Of a DNA stretch of 64,000 nucleotides, positions 7,547-15,960 are shown piece by piece. Source of the stretch: Epidermidibacterium keratini. Lineage in GTDB: Bacteria > Actinomycetota > Actinomycetes > Mycobacteriales > Antricoccaceae. A program made the position numbers and the translations under genes. The stretch spans positions 1-64,000 of the forward strand of contig NZ_CP047156.1 in the NCBI RefSeq assembly GCF_009834025.1. The letters are read 5' to 3'. The notes below the pieces were generated by a model. It made no database searches. It saw only the letters and a program-made list of their open reading frames with translations, and was not told the origin of the DNA. Each line of letters opens with the position of its first letter. The stretch's first letter is position 1.

Positions 7547-8752
7547 ATGAGCTGGACGTACGCCGCACCTCCGGCGAACTACGCAATCCGCAATGTGCGT
7601 GCCGTGTTGCCTGATCGCATCGTCGACGACGCAGCCGTTGTGGTCCGTGATGGACGGATCGCTTCGGTCGAGTCGTCACGCTCGATCACCGATGCTGAGG
7701 TCGACGGCGGCGGCATGCTGCTCATGCCCGGGTTTGTCGACATCCACACCGACGCGCTCGAGAAGGAGCGCATGCCACGCCCGAACGCCGAGCTTCCATG
7801 GGAGTTCGCGATCGCCTCGTTCGAGTCCAAGCTCGTCGGCGCCGGAATCACCACCGTCTTTCACGGTGCCGGGTTCCAACATCACAGTGCTCACGGCAAA
7901 GAACGCAGTGTCGGGCTTGCGCAGCAGATGTGCGACCACGTCGCTCAGGCGCCCGGCAACCGCGTCGATCACCGCGTGCTGCATCGGCTCGATATCCGCT
8001 CACAGCCGGGCGTCGACGCATTGCGCGCTCACCTTCAGTCGCTGGGCGACACCGACGTACCGCCCCTGGTCTCGCACGAAGACCACACTCCCGGTCAGGG
8101 TCAGTACGTCGATCGCACCAAGATGGAGCAGTTCATCCAGTTCTACGAAGACAAGACCGACGACGAGGCCCGCGCCCAGGTCGACGGGCTGATCGCCGAG
8201 GCGCAGCGCACCGAGCCCGTGCGCGAGGCGACGCTGCGCTGGCTGGGCGAGCTCGCCCACGCGGGCCGGATCCGGTTGGTCGGGCATGACCCCGACACCA
8301 TCGATGTCGTCGACGCGATGCGGGCGCGGGGCGTCAGCGCGTCGGAGTTCCCGACCACGCTCGAAGCCGCCCGCCACTCCCGCGAGCTCGGGCTCGACAA
8401 CGTCGCCGGCGCACCGAATGTGCTGCGCGGGCGCTCGCACGCCGGCAATGTCTCCGCGGGCGAGCTGGTCGCCGCCGGGCTCGTCGATGCGCTTGCCTCG
8501 GACTATCTGCCGAGCGGACTTCTCGCGGCGGCGTGGTCGCTCACCGCGAACGGCCTGACGACGCTGCCGCAGGCCGTCGGGCTCATCACCTCAGGACCGG
8601 CACACGTCGCCGGGCTGAAAGACCGCGGCCGACTCGAGGCTGGGCTGCGCGCCGACCTCGTCCTCGTCGACGACCGACACCACCGGTGGCCCCAACCGAT
8701 CGCCACTCTCACGTCGTCGGGCGCTGACGTGACAGCCGGGAGCCTGGTATGA
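7547..8752 (+). CDS. phnM: Alpha-D-ribose 1-methylphosphonate 5-triphosphate diphosphatase PhnM
   Basis: PhnM, 401 residues, is an amidohydrolase-fold metal enzyme that removes diphosphate from ribose 1-methylphosphonate 5-triphosphate before C-P cleavage. Metal-ligand motifs are present: FVDIHTDALEKE (HTD), VFHGAGF, SHEDHTPGQGQ and the late DYLPSGLL aspartate. Three bases separate it from phnL. Its stop overlaps the next start (ATGA), tying the phosphatase-like gene into the same transcript. Confidence 0.94.
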   Translation: MSWTYAAPPANYAIRNVRAVLPDRIVDDAAVVVRDGRIASVESSRSITDAEVDGGGMLLMPGFVDIHTDALEKERMPRPNAELPWEFAIASFESKLVGAGITTVFHGAGFQHHSAHGKERSVGLAQQMCDHVAQAPGNRVDHRVLHRLDIRSQPGVDALRAHLQSLGDTDVPPLVSHEDHTPGQGQYVDRTKMEQFIQFYEDKTDDEARAQVDGLIAEAQRTEPVREATLRWLGELAHAGRIRLVGHDPDTIDVVDAMRARGVSASEFPTTLEAARHSRELGLDNVAGAPNVLRGRSHAGNVSAGELVAAGLVDALASDYLPSGLLAAAWSLTANGLTTLPQAVGLITSGPAHVAGLKDRGRLEAGLRADLVLVDDRHHRWPQPIATLTSSGADVTAGSLV

Positions 8753-9606
8753 GGCCGGGCATCGTCGCGCACCGCGCGCCGCAGCCGTCCCTCGACTCAC
8801 GGACCGACCCGTTACTGCGCGACGCCGCATTGGCGGCGGTCGATGCGGTCAACTCGTGCTGGGAACGCTTCGATCGCGCCGCGCTCGTCGAGGAGGTCAA
8901 GATCGGCGCCGACGGTACGCCGACGTACCGGCTCGATGACATCGTCGAAGGGCAGATCGCCGCGGTAGCGGCAAAGTACGGCGCCAATGTGCTCAGCGAA
9001 GAGCTCGGCTTCCTGGACGTCGGCAGCGCTCGCACGCTCGTCATCGACCCGCTCGACGGCTCTGCCAACGCCGCGGCCGGCGTACCACTCTCCTGTTTCT
9101 CCGGCGTGATCGTCGAAGACGGCACACCGCGTGAGGCGCTGACCGTGTGGCTCGAAGGCGGGCACGTGATGTGGGCCCGCGTCGGTGAGCCGGTGGACTA
9201 TGCCACCTCAGGGCAGCGCGAGCTCGGCGCGAGCGCTCTCGGTCTGCTGCGGCCGAAGGTCGGCGCATTCGGTGATACGACCGAGGCGTGGGTCGCTCTG
9301 ACCAGACAGTCGAACCGCGTGCGGATCCTCAGCACGAGCGCGCTCGAGGCGATGCTCGTCGGCCGCGGAGCGATCGACGCGTTCGCCGACCCTGGTTCGG
9401 ATACGCACCGGCTGGTAGATCTCGCTGCGGCACAGGTGTTCCTGCCCGCCGCAGGCGGCGTCGTACTCGACGCGTTCGGCCGCGAGATCGAGTTCGACAC
9501 CGACATGACCCGGCGGTGGTCGGGCATCGTGGCCGCGAGCGAGTCACTCGGTCAGCAGGTCGCCCAGGTCATCACCGAGCACGTCAACGCGGGAGTGGTC
9601 GTATGA
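8749..9606 (+). CDS. Inositol-monophosphatase-family phosphatase of the phosphonate operon
   Basis: A 285-residue Mg/Li-dependent sugar-phosphatase-fold protein. IMPase motif 1 is VLSEELG (SEE metal ligand) followed by DPLDGSAN (DPxDGS, residues about 100-107); a later SDTHRLVDLAA replaces the usual WDxAAG. Translation is coupled to phnM by a four-base overlap and to the next gene by ATGA. No phnN or phnP is visible. After C-P cleavage, 5-phosphoribosyl 1,2-cyclic phosphate must be processed, and a phosphatase here could act on that product or on ribose phosphate. This is inference; the substrate cannot be read from the sequence. Confidence 0.82.
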   Translation: MRPGIVAHRAPQPSLDSRTDPLLRDAALAAVDAVNSCWERFDRAALVEEVKIGADGTPTYRLDDIVEGQIAAVAAKYGANVLSEELGFLDVGSARTLVIDPLDGSANAAAGVPLSCFSGVIVEDGTPREALTVWLEGGHVMWARVGEPVDYATSGQRELGASALGLLRPKVGAFGDTTEAWVALTRQSNRVRILSTSALEAMLVGRGAIDAFADPGSDTHRLVDLAAAQVFLPAAGGVVLDAFGREIEFDTDMTRRWSGIVAASESLGQQVAQVITEHVNAGVVV

Positions 9607-10721
9607 AGGTCGTGATCGTCGGCGGTGGGGCGCTTGGCTCCATGCACGCCTGGCACGCGGTACGCCGCGGGCACGAGGTCGTGCAGGTCGAACGCGACCT
9701 GGCCGCTCGGTCGGCCTCGGTGCGCAACTTCGGGCTGGTCTGGGTCTCCGGACGCGCCGATGGTGACGAGCTGACCGCGGCGCTGCGGGCTCGCGAGCTG
9801 TGGGAGCAGGTCGCCACCGACGTCCCGGAGATCGGCTTTCGCCCTAACGGCTCACTGAGCGCCGCGCTGACCGACGCAGAGCTCGCCGTCGCAAAAGAAG
9901 TTGCCGCGCGTCCCGACGCGGCTGAGCGCGGCTTCCGGGTCGTCGACGCCGAGGAGGCACGCCGGATCAACCCGGCTCTTCGTGGCGACATCGTTGGTGC
10001 GCTGCACTGCTCACGTGACGGAGCCGTCGAGCCTCGCCTGACACAGCAGGCAATCCGGGCAGCGCTGAGCACCTCTGGTCGCTACGAGTACGTCGCAGGA
10101 ACCGAGGTCGTCGATCTCGGCGACGGGTATGCACTGGGCGATGACGGGCGCCGGTTCGACGGTGATCTCGTCGTCTATCTCCCGGGCGCAAGACTCGGCG
10201 GTCTCACCCGCCGGATGGCTCCGGAACTGCCGGTGCGGCGAGTCTTCCTGCAGATGTTCCAGACTCAGCCGCTCGATGAGCAGCTCACCACGTCCATCGC
10301 TGACGGCGACTCGTTCCGCTACTACCCGGCGTTCGCAGGAGATGCCCTGCAGCGCTTGGAATCTGAACAGCCGCAACACCCGGTCGCCGACGAAAACCAC
10401 ATGCAGCTGCTGATGGTGCAGCGCCTCGACGGCTCGCTGACGATCGGCGACACGCACACCTATGACGAGCCGTTCCCGTTTGATGTCGACGAGGCACCGA
10501 CGGCGTACCTCACCGAGCGCGTCGAGCAGATCCTCGGACGCCCGCTGCCGACCATCCAGCGCCGCTGGTACGGCATCTACGCGCAGTGTCATGATCCGCG
10601 GCAGCTGGTGCACCGTGAGTCGTTCTTCGAGCGCACTCATTTCGTGACCGGTCCGGGAGGGCGCGGAATGACGCTGTCGCCTGCGATCGCCGAGACGACC
10701 TGCGAGCTGTTCAACCTGTGA
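9603..10721 (+). CDS. Phosphonate-associated FAD-dependent oxidoreductase (HpnW/TIGR03364-like)
   Basis: A 372-residue DAO-fold flavoprotein. The N-terminus MKVVIVGGGALGSMHAW is a Rossmann GxGxxG FAD site, and VRNFGLVWVSGR follows at about 40, as in the TIGR03364 family that co-occurs with phosphonate genes. The C-terminus GPGGRGMTLSPAIAE closes the flavin site. Members in phosphonate clusters have been shown to oxidatively deaminate 2-aminoethylphosphonate-type amines to phosphonoacetaldehyde. The adjacent PhnX-like hydrolase would take that product. ATG 9603 overlaps the previous stop. In-frame sequence upstream of it is non-coding. Confidence 0.85.
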   Translation: MKVVIVGGGALGSMHAWHAVRRGHEVVQVERDLAARSASVRNFGLVWVSGRADGDELTAALRARELWEQVATDVPEIGFRPNGSLSAALTDAELAVAKEVAARPDAAERGFRVVDAEEARRINPALRGDIVGALHCSRDGAVEPRLTQQAIRAALSTSGRYEYVAGTEVVDLGDGYALGDDGRRFDGDLVVYLPGARLGGLTRRMAPELPVRRVFLQMFQTQPLDEQLTTSIADGDSFRYYPAFAGDALQRLESEQPQHPVADENHMQLLMVQRLDGSLTIGDTHTYDEPFPFDVDEAPTAYLTERVEQILGRPLPTIQRRWYGIYAQCHDPRQLVHRESFFERTHFVTGPGGRGMTLSPAIAETTCELFNL

Positions 10722-10753
10722 CCACTGCAAAACGACCGACCCAGGAGTCCGAT

Positions 10754-11437
10754 ATGCCGCCTATCTCGCTCGCCGTACTCGACATGGCCGGGACCACGGT
10801 GCGCGACGACGGGGCTGTTGAACAAGCGTTCCGGACGGCAGCTGACCGCACCAGCCTTGCCACTGACGAGGCTGCGCTGGCCACAATGCTCGACTACGTG
10901 CGCGAGACGATGGGCGAGTCGAAGATCTCGGTCTTCCGGCACCTCACCGACGGCGACGAGCAACGAGCTCAGCAAGCCAATGCCGCATTCGAGTCGGCGT
11001 ACGCCGAGGGACTGGCCAGCGCCGGCTGCGAGCCCCTACCGGGCGCCGAAGCTGCGATGGCGCAGCTGCGCGAGGCCGGCATCAAGGTGGCGCTGACGAC
11101 AGGATTCTCTCGCGCGACGGCCGATGCCATCCTCGACGCACTCGGCTGGCACGAGCGGATCGACCTGTCGCTAACCCCCGCCGACGCGGGACGCGGCCGC
11201 CCCTATCCGGACATGCCGCTCACGGCCCTGCTGCGCACCGAGACCGACTCGGTGCGCCAGCTCGCCGTTGTCGGTGACACGCGGTACGACGTACTCTCCG
11301 GGCTGAGCAGTGGCGCGCGCATCGCGGCCGGCGTACTCACCGGGGCCCACGACGAGCGCACGCTCCGTGAGGCCGGCGCCACCGACGTCTGCGCCGATAT
11401 CACCGCGTTTTCAGACCTCGTGCTCCAGGTTCGATAG
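10754..11437 (+). CDS. PhnX-like phosphonatase-type HAD hydrolase (TIGR03351-like)
   Basis: A 227-residue HAD phosphohydrolase related to phosphonoacetaldehyde hydrolase. The motif LDMAGTTV places the nucleophile at D10 with A-G-T-T as in PhnX. Cap residues M53-G54-x-x-K57 align with the Schiff-base lysine region of PhnX (MGLLK), so a C-P hydrolase mechanism is possible. LALTTGFSR supplies the Thr of motif 2 and VVGDTRYDV motif 4. AGGAG at 10743-10747 favours ATG 10754; GTG 10718, overlapping the FAD gene stop, is the alternative. Likely last gene of the phn operon. Confidence 0.83.
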   Translation: MPPISLAVLDMAGTTVRDDGAVEQAFRTAADRTSLATDEAALATMLDYVRETMGESKISVFRHLTDGDEQRAQQANAAFESAYAEGLASAGCEPLPGAEAAMAQLREAGIKVALTTGFSRATADAILDALGWHERIDLSLTPADAGRGRPYPDMPLTALLRTETDSVRQLAVVGDTRYDVLSGLSSGARIAAGVLTGAHDERTLREAGATDVCADITAFSDLVLQVR

Positions 11438-11500
11438 GCGTGCCGGGGTCCAGTCCGATACGTTGGGGGCGTCCGTAGGAAGCCTGATCGAGGAGGCGCG

Positions 11501-12043
11501 ATGTCGCTCGTCCGTTCGCTTGCCCGAGCAATGATGTCTGGGATCTTCATCTCCGGTGGCATCAACCAGCTCCAAAACGTCCCACAGAAGGTGGAGGCGT
11601 CCAAGGACTTCCTCGATCCGATCGTGAAGAACTCGCCGGTGCAGACCGACGCCGAGACGCTGGTCCGGATCAACGGCGCGACGATGGTCGCCGGCGGTTC
11701 GCTGCTGGCGCTCGGGAAGTTCACCCGGCTGTCGTCGCTGGCGCTCATCGGCGCCGTTGCGCCGACCACAGTCGGCGGTCATCCGTTCTGGAAGTACGAC
11801 GACCCGCAGCAGCGCGCGATGCAGCGCACCCAGTTCCTGAAGAACCTCGCGATCGCCGGCGGCCTCGTGCTCGCGGCGGTCGACACCGAAGGCAAGCCGG
11901 GACTGGCCTACCGCGCCAAGCTCGCTAAGGACTCGGTCGAGCGTGGCGCGGAGCGCACCCGCCGCGAGGCTCGTTACGCCGCTCGCGCGGCCCGCCGCGA
12001 AGCCAAGCTCGCCGTCGCCCAGGCCCAGAACGCAGTCAGCTAG
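11501..12043 (+). CDS. DoxX-family membrane protein
   Basis: 180 residues with the DoxX pattern: RSLARAMMSGIFISGGINQLQNP-like first segment, then INGATMVAGGSLLALGKFTRL, AVAPTTVGGHPFW and KNLAIAGGLVLAAVD as further membrane helices. The tail (about 140-180) is rich in arginine and alanine and probably a charged cytoplasmic helix. AGGAGG lies just before the ATG. DoxX proteins are linked to redox or sulfur metabolism in some organisms. The role here is unknown, and the gene has its own start signal 60 bp after the phn operon. Confidence 0.8.
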   Translation: MSLVRSLARAMMSGIFISGGINQLQNVPQKVEASKDFLDPIVKNSPVQTDAETLVRINGATMVAGGSLLALGKFTRLSSLALIGAVAPTTVGGHPFWKYDDPQQRAMQRTQFLKNLAIAGGLVLAAVDTEGKPGLAYRAKLAKDSVERGAERTRREARYAARAARREAKLAVAQAQNAVS

Positions 12044-12056
12044 GCCCAGCTAGCGC

Positions 12057-12335
12057 CTAGGCTCCGCCGCCTCCCGCGAACCAGTCGCGCGCGCGGTCAG
12101 TCACCGCCGTTGCGAGCGGGTTGGCGGCGGAGGTGGCGTCAACCTCGACGTAACCGAAGCCGGCAAGTGCATCGAGTGCTCGCCGGATATCTGCCTGCTC
12201 CAGGTCGAGTACGCCGGTCAGGTCGTCGAGAGACACTCCGCGGTCGCGCGTCGGGCTGTTTGGCGCGAGGCCGCGGTCTACGGCGCGCAGCACCTCGCCC
12301 TGCTCGGCGGTGAGGGTCACGTCGGCATCGGTCAT
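12057..12335 (-). CDS. Small winged-helix-like hypothetical protein
   Basis: A 92-residue acidic protein. It is predicted as a short winged helix: helix, SLDDLTGVLDLEQADIRRALDALAGFGYVEVD as recognition helix and wing, then a C-terminal helix ending DWFAGGGGA. A good AAGGAG at 12342-12347 selects ATG 12335 rather than the adjacent GTG. It is convergent with doxX, and nothing around it indicates a target. I cannot assign a function. Confidence 0.6.
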   Translation of the reverse strand: MTDADVTLTAEQGEVLRAVDRGLAPNSPTRDRGVSLDDLTGVLDLEQADIRRALDALAGFGYVEVDATSAANPLATAVTDRARDWFAGGGGA

Positions 12336-12409
12336 CACACGCTCCTTGTCGTGAGGGGTCTAGTGCCGCCGTACCCATCTCGGCCTGGTGCAACACACCG
12401 GTCAGCGCG

Positions 12410-13018
12410 TCAGATCCAGCCGCGCTCGCGCGCGACGCGCGCCGCCTCCGCGCGGGTAGTCGTGCCGGTCTTGCCGATCGCCGCGGAGAGATGGTTGCGC
12501 ACCGTCCCTTGCGACAGATGGACGTTGCTCGCGATCGTCGCGACCGGAGCTCCGGTGAGGGCTTCGCGCAGGACCTCGCTCTCGCGAGTCGTCAGCGGGT
12601 TGGGCCCATCGAGCAACGTGGTCGCGGCGAGCGTGGGATCCACGACCCGCAGGCCCTCATGGACCCGGCGTACGGCGTCTGCGAGCTCATCGGCCGGCGT
12701 GTCCTTGACGACGAAGCCGCTCGCCCCCGCCTCCAGCGCACGCGTCAGATAACCCGGACGCCCAAACGTCGTCACCACCAGCGATCGGCACTGCGGAAGC
12801 TCACGCGACAACCGTGATGCCGCCTCGATCCCATCTATGCCTGGCATCTCGATGTCCAACAGGCAGACGTCGACGGCGTGCTCGCGCGCAGCGCCTACGA
12901 CCTCGGTGCCGCTGCCGACCTGCGCGACGACCTGCAGGTCCGGTTCGAGATCGAGCAAAGCGGCGAGCGCGCCGCGCACCAGAGCCTGATCGTCAGCCAG
13001 CAGGACGCGGATCGTCAC
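12410..13018 (-). CDS. LuxR/NarL-type response regulator
   Basis: 202 residues: a receiver domain with acidic pair D9-D10, phospho-acceptor D55 (CLLDIEMPG) and the conserved Lys in VVKDTP, then a LuxR helix-turn-helix (LTTRESEVLREALTG, NVHLSQGTVRNHLSAAIGKTG). The GTG start overlaps the kinase stop by four bases. Partner of the kinase gene upstream; most likely it controls the linked ABC exporter, as in DesKR-like and LiaRS-like systems. Confidence 0.92.
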   Translation of the reverse strand: MTIRVLLADDQALVRGALAALLDLEPDLQVVAQVGSGTEVVGAAREHAVDVCLLDIEMPGIDGIEAASRLSRELPQCRSLVVTTFGRPGYLTRALEAGASGFVVKDTPADELADAVRRVHEGLRVVDPTLAATTLLDGPNPLTTRESEVLREALTGAPVATIASNVHLSQGTVRNHLSAAIGKTGTTTRAEAARVARERGWI

Positions 13019-14121
13019 AGCCGCACCTCCACGACCGTGCCGGTCGGAATACCCGGGGTGAGGGTGGCACGCCCGCCCACCTGCTCGACGCGCTCGCGTA
13101 GGCCGCGCAGTCCGTTGCCTTCCGGCGCGCCGTCGATTCCACGTCCGTCGTCGATCACCCGCATGCCTCGGGTGTCGAGCTCGACGCGGCAGTGGCGAGC
13201 GCCGGAGTGCCGCACCACGTTGGTGGTCGCCTCGCGAAGCGACCACGCGAGCAGGATGCGATGGCGCGGGTCGACGACCTCGGCGTCCTCGGGAACCTCG
13301 GCCGCGATGCCTGCAGAGCGCAGCGCCTCCCGCGACGCGGCGAGCTCGTCGCCTAACCGCGCGACCCGAAGACCGGCCACCGTCGCGCGGATCTCGGCCA
13401 GTGCCTCCCGCGTCAGCGACTGGATCTGGGCCAGCTCGGCCTTGGCCTGCTCCGCATCGACATCAATGAGCCGCTGCGCCAGCTCGGCCTTGACGGTCAG
13501 CACGGTGAGCGAATGCCCGAGTACGTCGTGCACATCGCGTGCCACCCGCTCGCGCTCGGCCAGCACCCGCAGGTCGTCCTTGACCTGCTCGTACTCCTCC
13601 GACTTCGAGTTCACTACCCGGACGATGAGGGTGGTCAGCCCCACGAGCCCGACGATCAGCGTGAAGAACCACATCTCGTCGTACACGCCGAGGACCAGCG
13701 GGACGATTACGGTGATCGCGGTAGCCGCGAGCAGGCTTGCCGTCGCCAACCACAGAGGCAGCGCGAAGGCTCCGAAGGCGACCACGAACGGCAGGAAGCT
13801 CATCGCGGCCGGGCCAACAACCGGGACCGCACCGGCACCGATCAGTACCAGGACCAACCAGCTGACCAGCAGGCGTGGCCCATCGACTCGATAGCACTCG
13901 TTGCGAAAGTAGTGGACGTACGCCGCGATGTAGCAGCCGGCGAAGGCCACCACGAGCAGGACGCCGATAACCCGCCATAGAAGTGAAGCGTCAGCGTTCC
14001 AGGCCGCCAGCAGCGGGGAGATCAGAAAGAAGATCCAGACCACGCCCATGAGCCAGCCCCAGCGCTCCCACGGGTCCCGTCGGGGAGTCGCTGGGGCTGG
14101 CCGCGCCCCCACGTCGGTCAC
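13015..14121 (-). CDS. Membrane sensor histidine kinase, HisKA_3 type
   Basis: About 368 residues from GTG 14121, which overlaps the stop of the permease gene (GTGA). Five or six membrane helices occupy the first ~170 residues, followed by a coiled-coil linker, the phospho-accepting region ERERVARDVHDVLGHSL (His in RDVHD) and an ATPase domain with LREATTNVVRHS (N box), VIDDGRGI (G1) and GNGLRGLRERV (G2). Signal unknown. The operon order ATPase-permease-kinase-regulator is typical of self-regulated exporters. Confidence 0.92.
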   Translation of the reverse strand: MTDVGARPAPATPRRDPWERWGWLMGVVWIFFLISPLLAAWNADASLLWRVIGVLLVVAFAGCYIAAYVHYFRNECYRVDGPRLLVSWLVLVLIGAGAVPVVGPAAMSFLPFVVAFGAFALPLWLATASLLAATAITVIVPLVLGVYDEMWFFTLIVGLVGLTTLIVRVVNSKSEEYEQVKDDLRVLAERERVARDVHDVLGHSLTVLTVKAELAQRLIDVDAEQAKAELAQIQSLTREALAEIRATVAGLRVARLGDELAASREALRSAGIAAEVPEDAEVVDPRHRILLAWSLREATTNVVRHSGARHCRVELDTRGMRVIDDGRGIDGAPEGNGLRGLRERVEQVGGRATLTPGIPTGTVVEVRL

Positions 14122-14864
14122 TGACGTGACCGACCCCTCCGCACCAGGTAGATCGCGAGTACCGCGAAGATCGCTGTCCACACCGCAACATTAAGCACCG
14201 GCACCCAGAGCGGCTCGCTCGACCCGTCGGCGAGCTGGCCCTCGGTCACCGGGTAGCGCGCGAGCGAGACAACGCCGTAGAGCGGGGTGAACTTGGCGAT
14301 CGCCAGCATCGTGCCCGACAGCGGGATGAAGACGTTGCCCAGGAAGGCCAGGATCACCAGCGAGCCGGACGCCGCGCTCACTGCAGTGTCGGAGCGGAAC
14401 GCGGTGCCCACGCACAGCCCGAACAGCGAGAACACCGCGGCTCCGAGCAGGACCAGCGCGGCACTGAGCAGCCACGCACCGGTATCGCCTTTCGCTCCGG
14501 TGATCACCCCGAGCACATAGATCAAGGCGACGGGTACGGCGGCAATCGAGACGGCCACGAGGGCCTTCATTGCGACGTAGCTGCCATCACGCAGCGGGGT
14601 GAGCCCGAGCTGACGACCCCACCCTTGCATTCGCTCGACGGCGGCCATGCCGCCGATCGAGGTCGTCGCGGTGACGGCGCCGTACACCGCCATCGAGATC
14701 ATCACCATCATCGCGACGTTGCCGTTGCCGACGCGCTCAGAGCTGTAGTCCTGGGTCGCACCGAAGATGATGTAGAAGAACGCTGGCAGTACGGCGGTAA
14801 AGAACATCTGGGGCACGTTGCGCACGATCCGGCGCAGCTCGATGCCGACGAAGGTGGCGTTCAC
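14118..14864 (-). CDS. ABC-2 type exporter permease
   Basis: 248 residues with six hydrophobic helices and the ABC-2 family layout. The N-terminal amphipathic start ELRRIVRNVPQMFFTAVLPAFFYIIFG and the VFIPLSGTMLAIAKFTPLYGVVSLARYP segment are characteristic of DrrB/YhgE-like permeases. GTG start overlapping the ATPase stop. It works with the ATPase encoded just before it; the exported substrate cannot be inferred. Confidence 0.88.
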   Translation of the reverse strand: MNATFVGIELRRIVRNVPQMFFTAVLPAFFYIIFGATQDYSSERVGNGNVAMMVMISMAVYGAVTATTSIGGMAAVERMQGWGRQLGLTPLRDGSYVAMKALVAVSIAAVPVALIYVLGVITGAKGDTGAWLLSAALVLLGAAVFSLFGLCVGTAFRSDTAVSAASGSLVILAFLGNVFIPLSGTMLAIAKFTPLYGVVSLARYPVTEGQLADGSSEPLWVPVLNVAVWTAIFAVLAIYLVRRGRSRQ

Positions 14865-15805
14865 TTGGCGGCTCCCATCGCCGAAGGACCGGTCAGGTCG
14901 ATGAAGGCCGACTCCAGGTCGGCCGTGGTGATCTCGAGGTCGAAGCCGCCGTACTCGCCAAGCAGCAGGCGGGCGATCTGGTCGCTGTCAGCGGCGCGAA
15001 CGGCAAGACGTTCCCCTCGGGTGGTGACCTCCGTGACCCCCGATGTCGCCCGCAGCGACTCAGCGACGGGTTCGAGGCGCTCGGCCGGCAGCGCGGCGGT
15101 TACGGTGCGCCCGCTCGACATCGCACGGATCTGCGCGGTGCTTCCGTCGGCCACCACCTGTCCCTGGGCGATCATCACGATCCGGTCGGCAAAGGCGTTG
15201 GCCTCTTCCAGATAGTGAGTTGCGAAGACGACGGTGCGGCCGGAGTCGGTGTCAGAGCGCATCGTGTCCCAGAAGTCGCGCCGAGCGGTCACGTCCATGC
15301 CCGCCGTCGGTTCGTCGAGGATGAGAAGGTCCGGGTCGGGAAGCAGGGCGAGCGCGAACCGCAGGCGCTGCTGCTCACCCCCGGAGCACTTCGAGACCTT
15401 GCGCCTCGCGATCGGCTCGAGTCCCGCACGGGCGATGACCTGCTCGACCGGAGTCGCGTCGGCGTAGAGCGCGGCGATCATCTCGACGGTCTCGCGGACC
15501 GAGAGGTCGGAGAGCAGCCCGCCGGTCTGCAGCACTGCGCTGACTCGCCCGGCATCGACCGCCTTGCGCGGCGGGATGCCAAAGACCGTGGCGGTACCGG
15601 TGGATGGCTCAGTCAGTCCGAGCACCATGTCAAGGGTCGTGGTCTTTCCCGCACCGTTTGGGCCGAGGAACGCCACGATCTCGCCCTGGCCAATGCTCAG
15701 GTCGAGGCCGTTGACCGCCGTGACTGGCTCGCCGGTCATCGTGCGAAACACCTTGTGTACGTCGGTCAGCTCAATCGCCGGCGGCGCCTTCGTCTGTGTT
15801 GTCAT
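14861..15805 (-). CDS. ABC exporter ATPase (DrrA/CcmA-like)
   Basis: 314 residues from ATG 15805 (MTTQTKAPPAIEL); longer frames upstream are unlikely. Walker A GPNGAGKTT, signature KCSGGEQQRLRFALAL, Walker B LLILDEPTAGMD and switch histidine FATHYL are all intact. The C-terminal ~80 residues form the DrrA-type regulatory extension (ALPAERLEPVAE...). First gene of a four-gene operon with permease, histidine kinase and response regulator. It is divergent from the MoxR-like gene, with a 155 bp gap. Confidence 0.92.
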   Translation of the reverse strand: MTTQTKAPPAIELTDVHKVFRTMTGEPVTAVNGLDLSIGQGEIVAFLGPNGAGKTTTLDMVLGLTEPSTGTATVFGIPPRKAVDAGRVSAVLQTGGLLSDLSVRETVEMIAALYADATPVEQVIARAGLEPIARRKVSKCSGGEQQRLRFALALLPDPDLLILDEPTAGMDVTARRDFWDTMRSDTDSGRTVVFATHYLEEANAFADRIVMIAQGQVVADGSTAQIRAMSSGRTVTAALPAERLEPVAESLRATSGVTEVTTRGERLAVRAADSDQIARLLLGEYGGFDLEITTADLESAFIDLTGPSAMGAAK

Positions 15806-15960
15806 GACACTGATCCTGGCGGCGACCAGGCGTTTTGGGACCTGGCGCACGTCACGAGTTAGCCATGACATCTGTCATTGCACGGGTGCCCGGTGAGGTG
15901 GGTGTGATCGCTGAAAGTGAACGCCGTCACCGGTCTCGCGAACGCGCGTAGGGTTGCCGC

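Noticed and set aside
9288-9602. Upstream extension of the FAD oxidoreductase frame
   Set aside because: It overlaps the IMPase gene out of frame and is arginine-rich; ATG 9603 begins a proper Rossmann motif.
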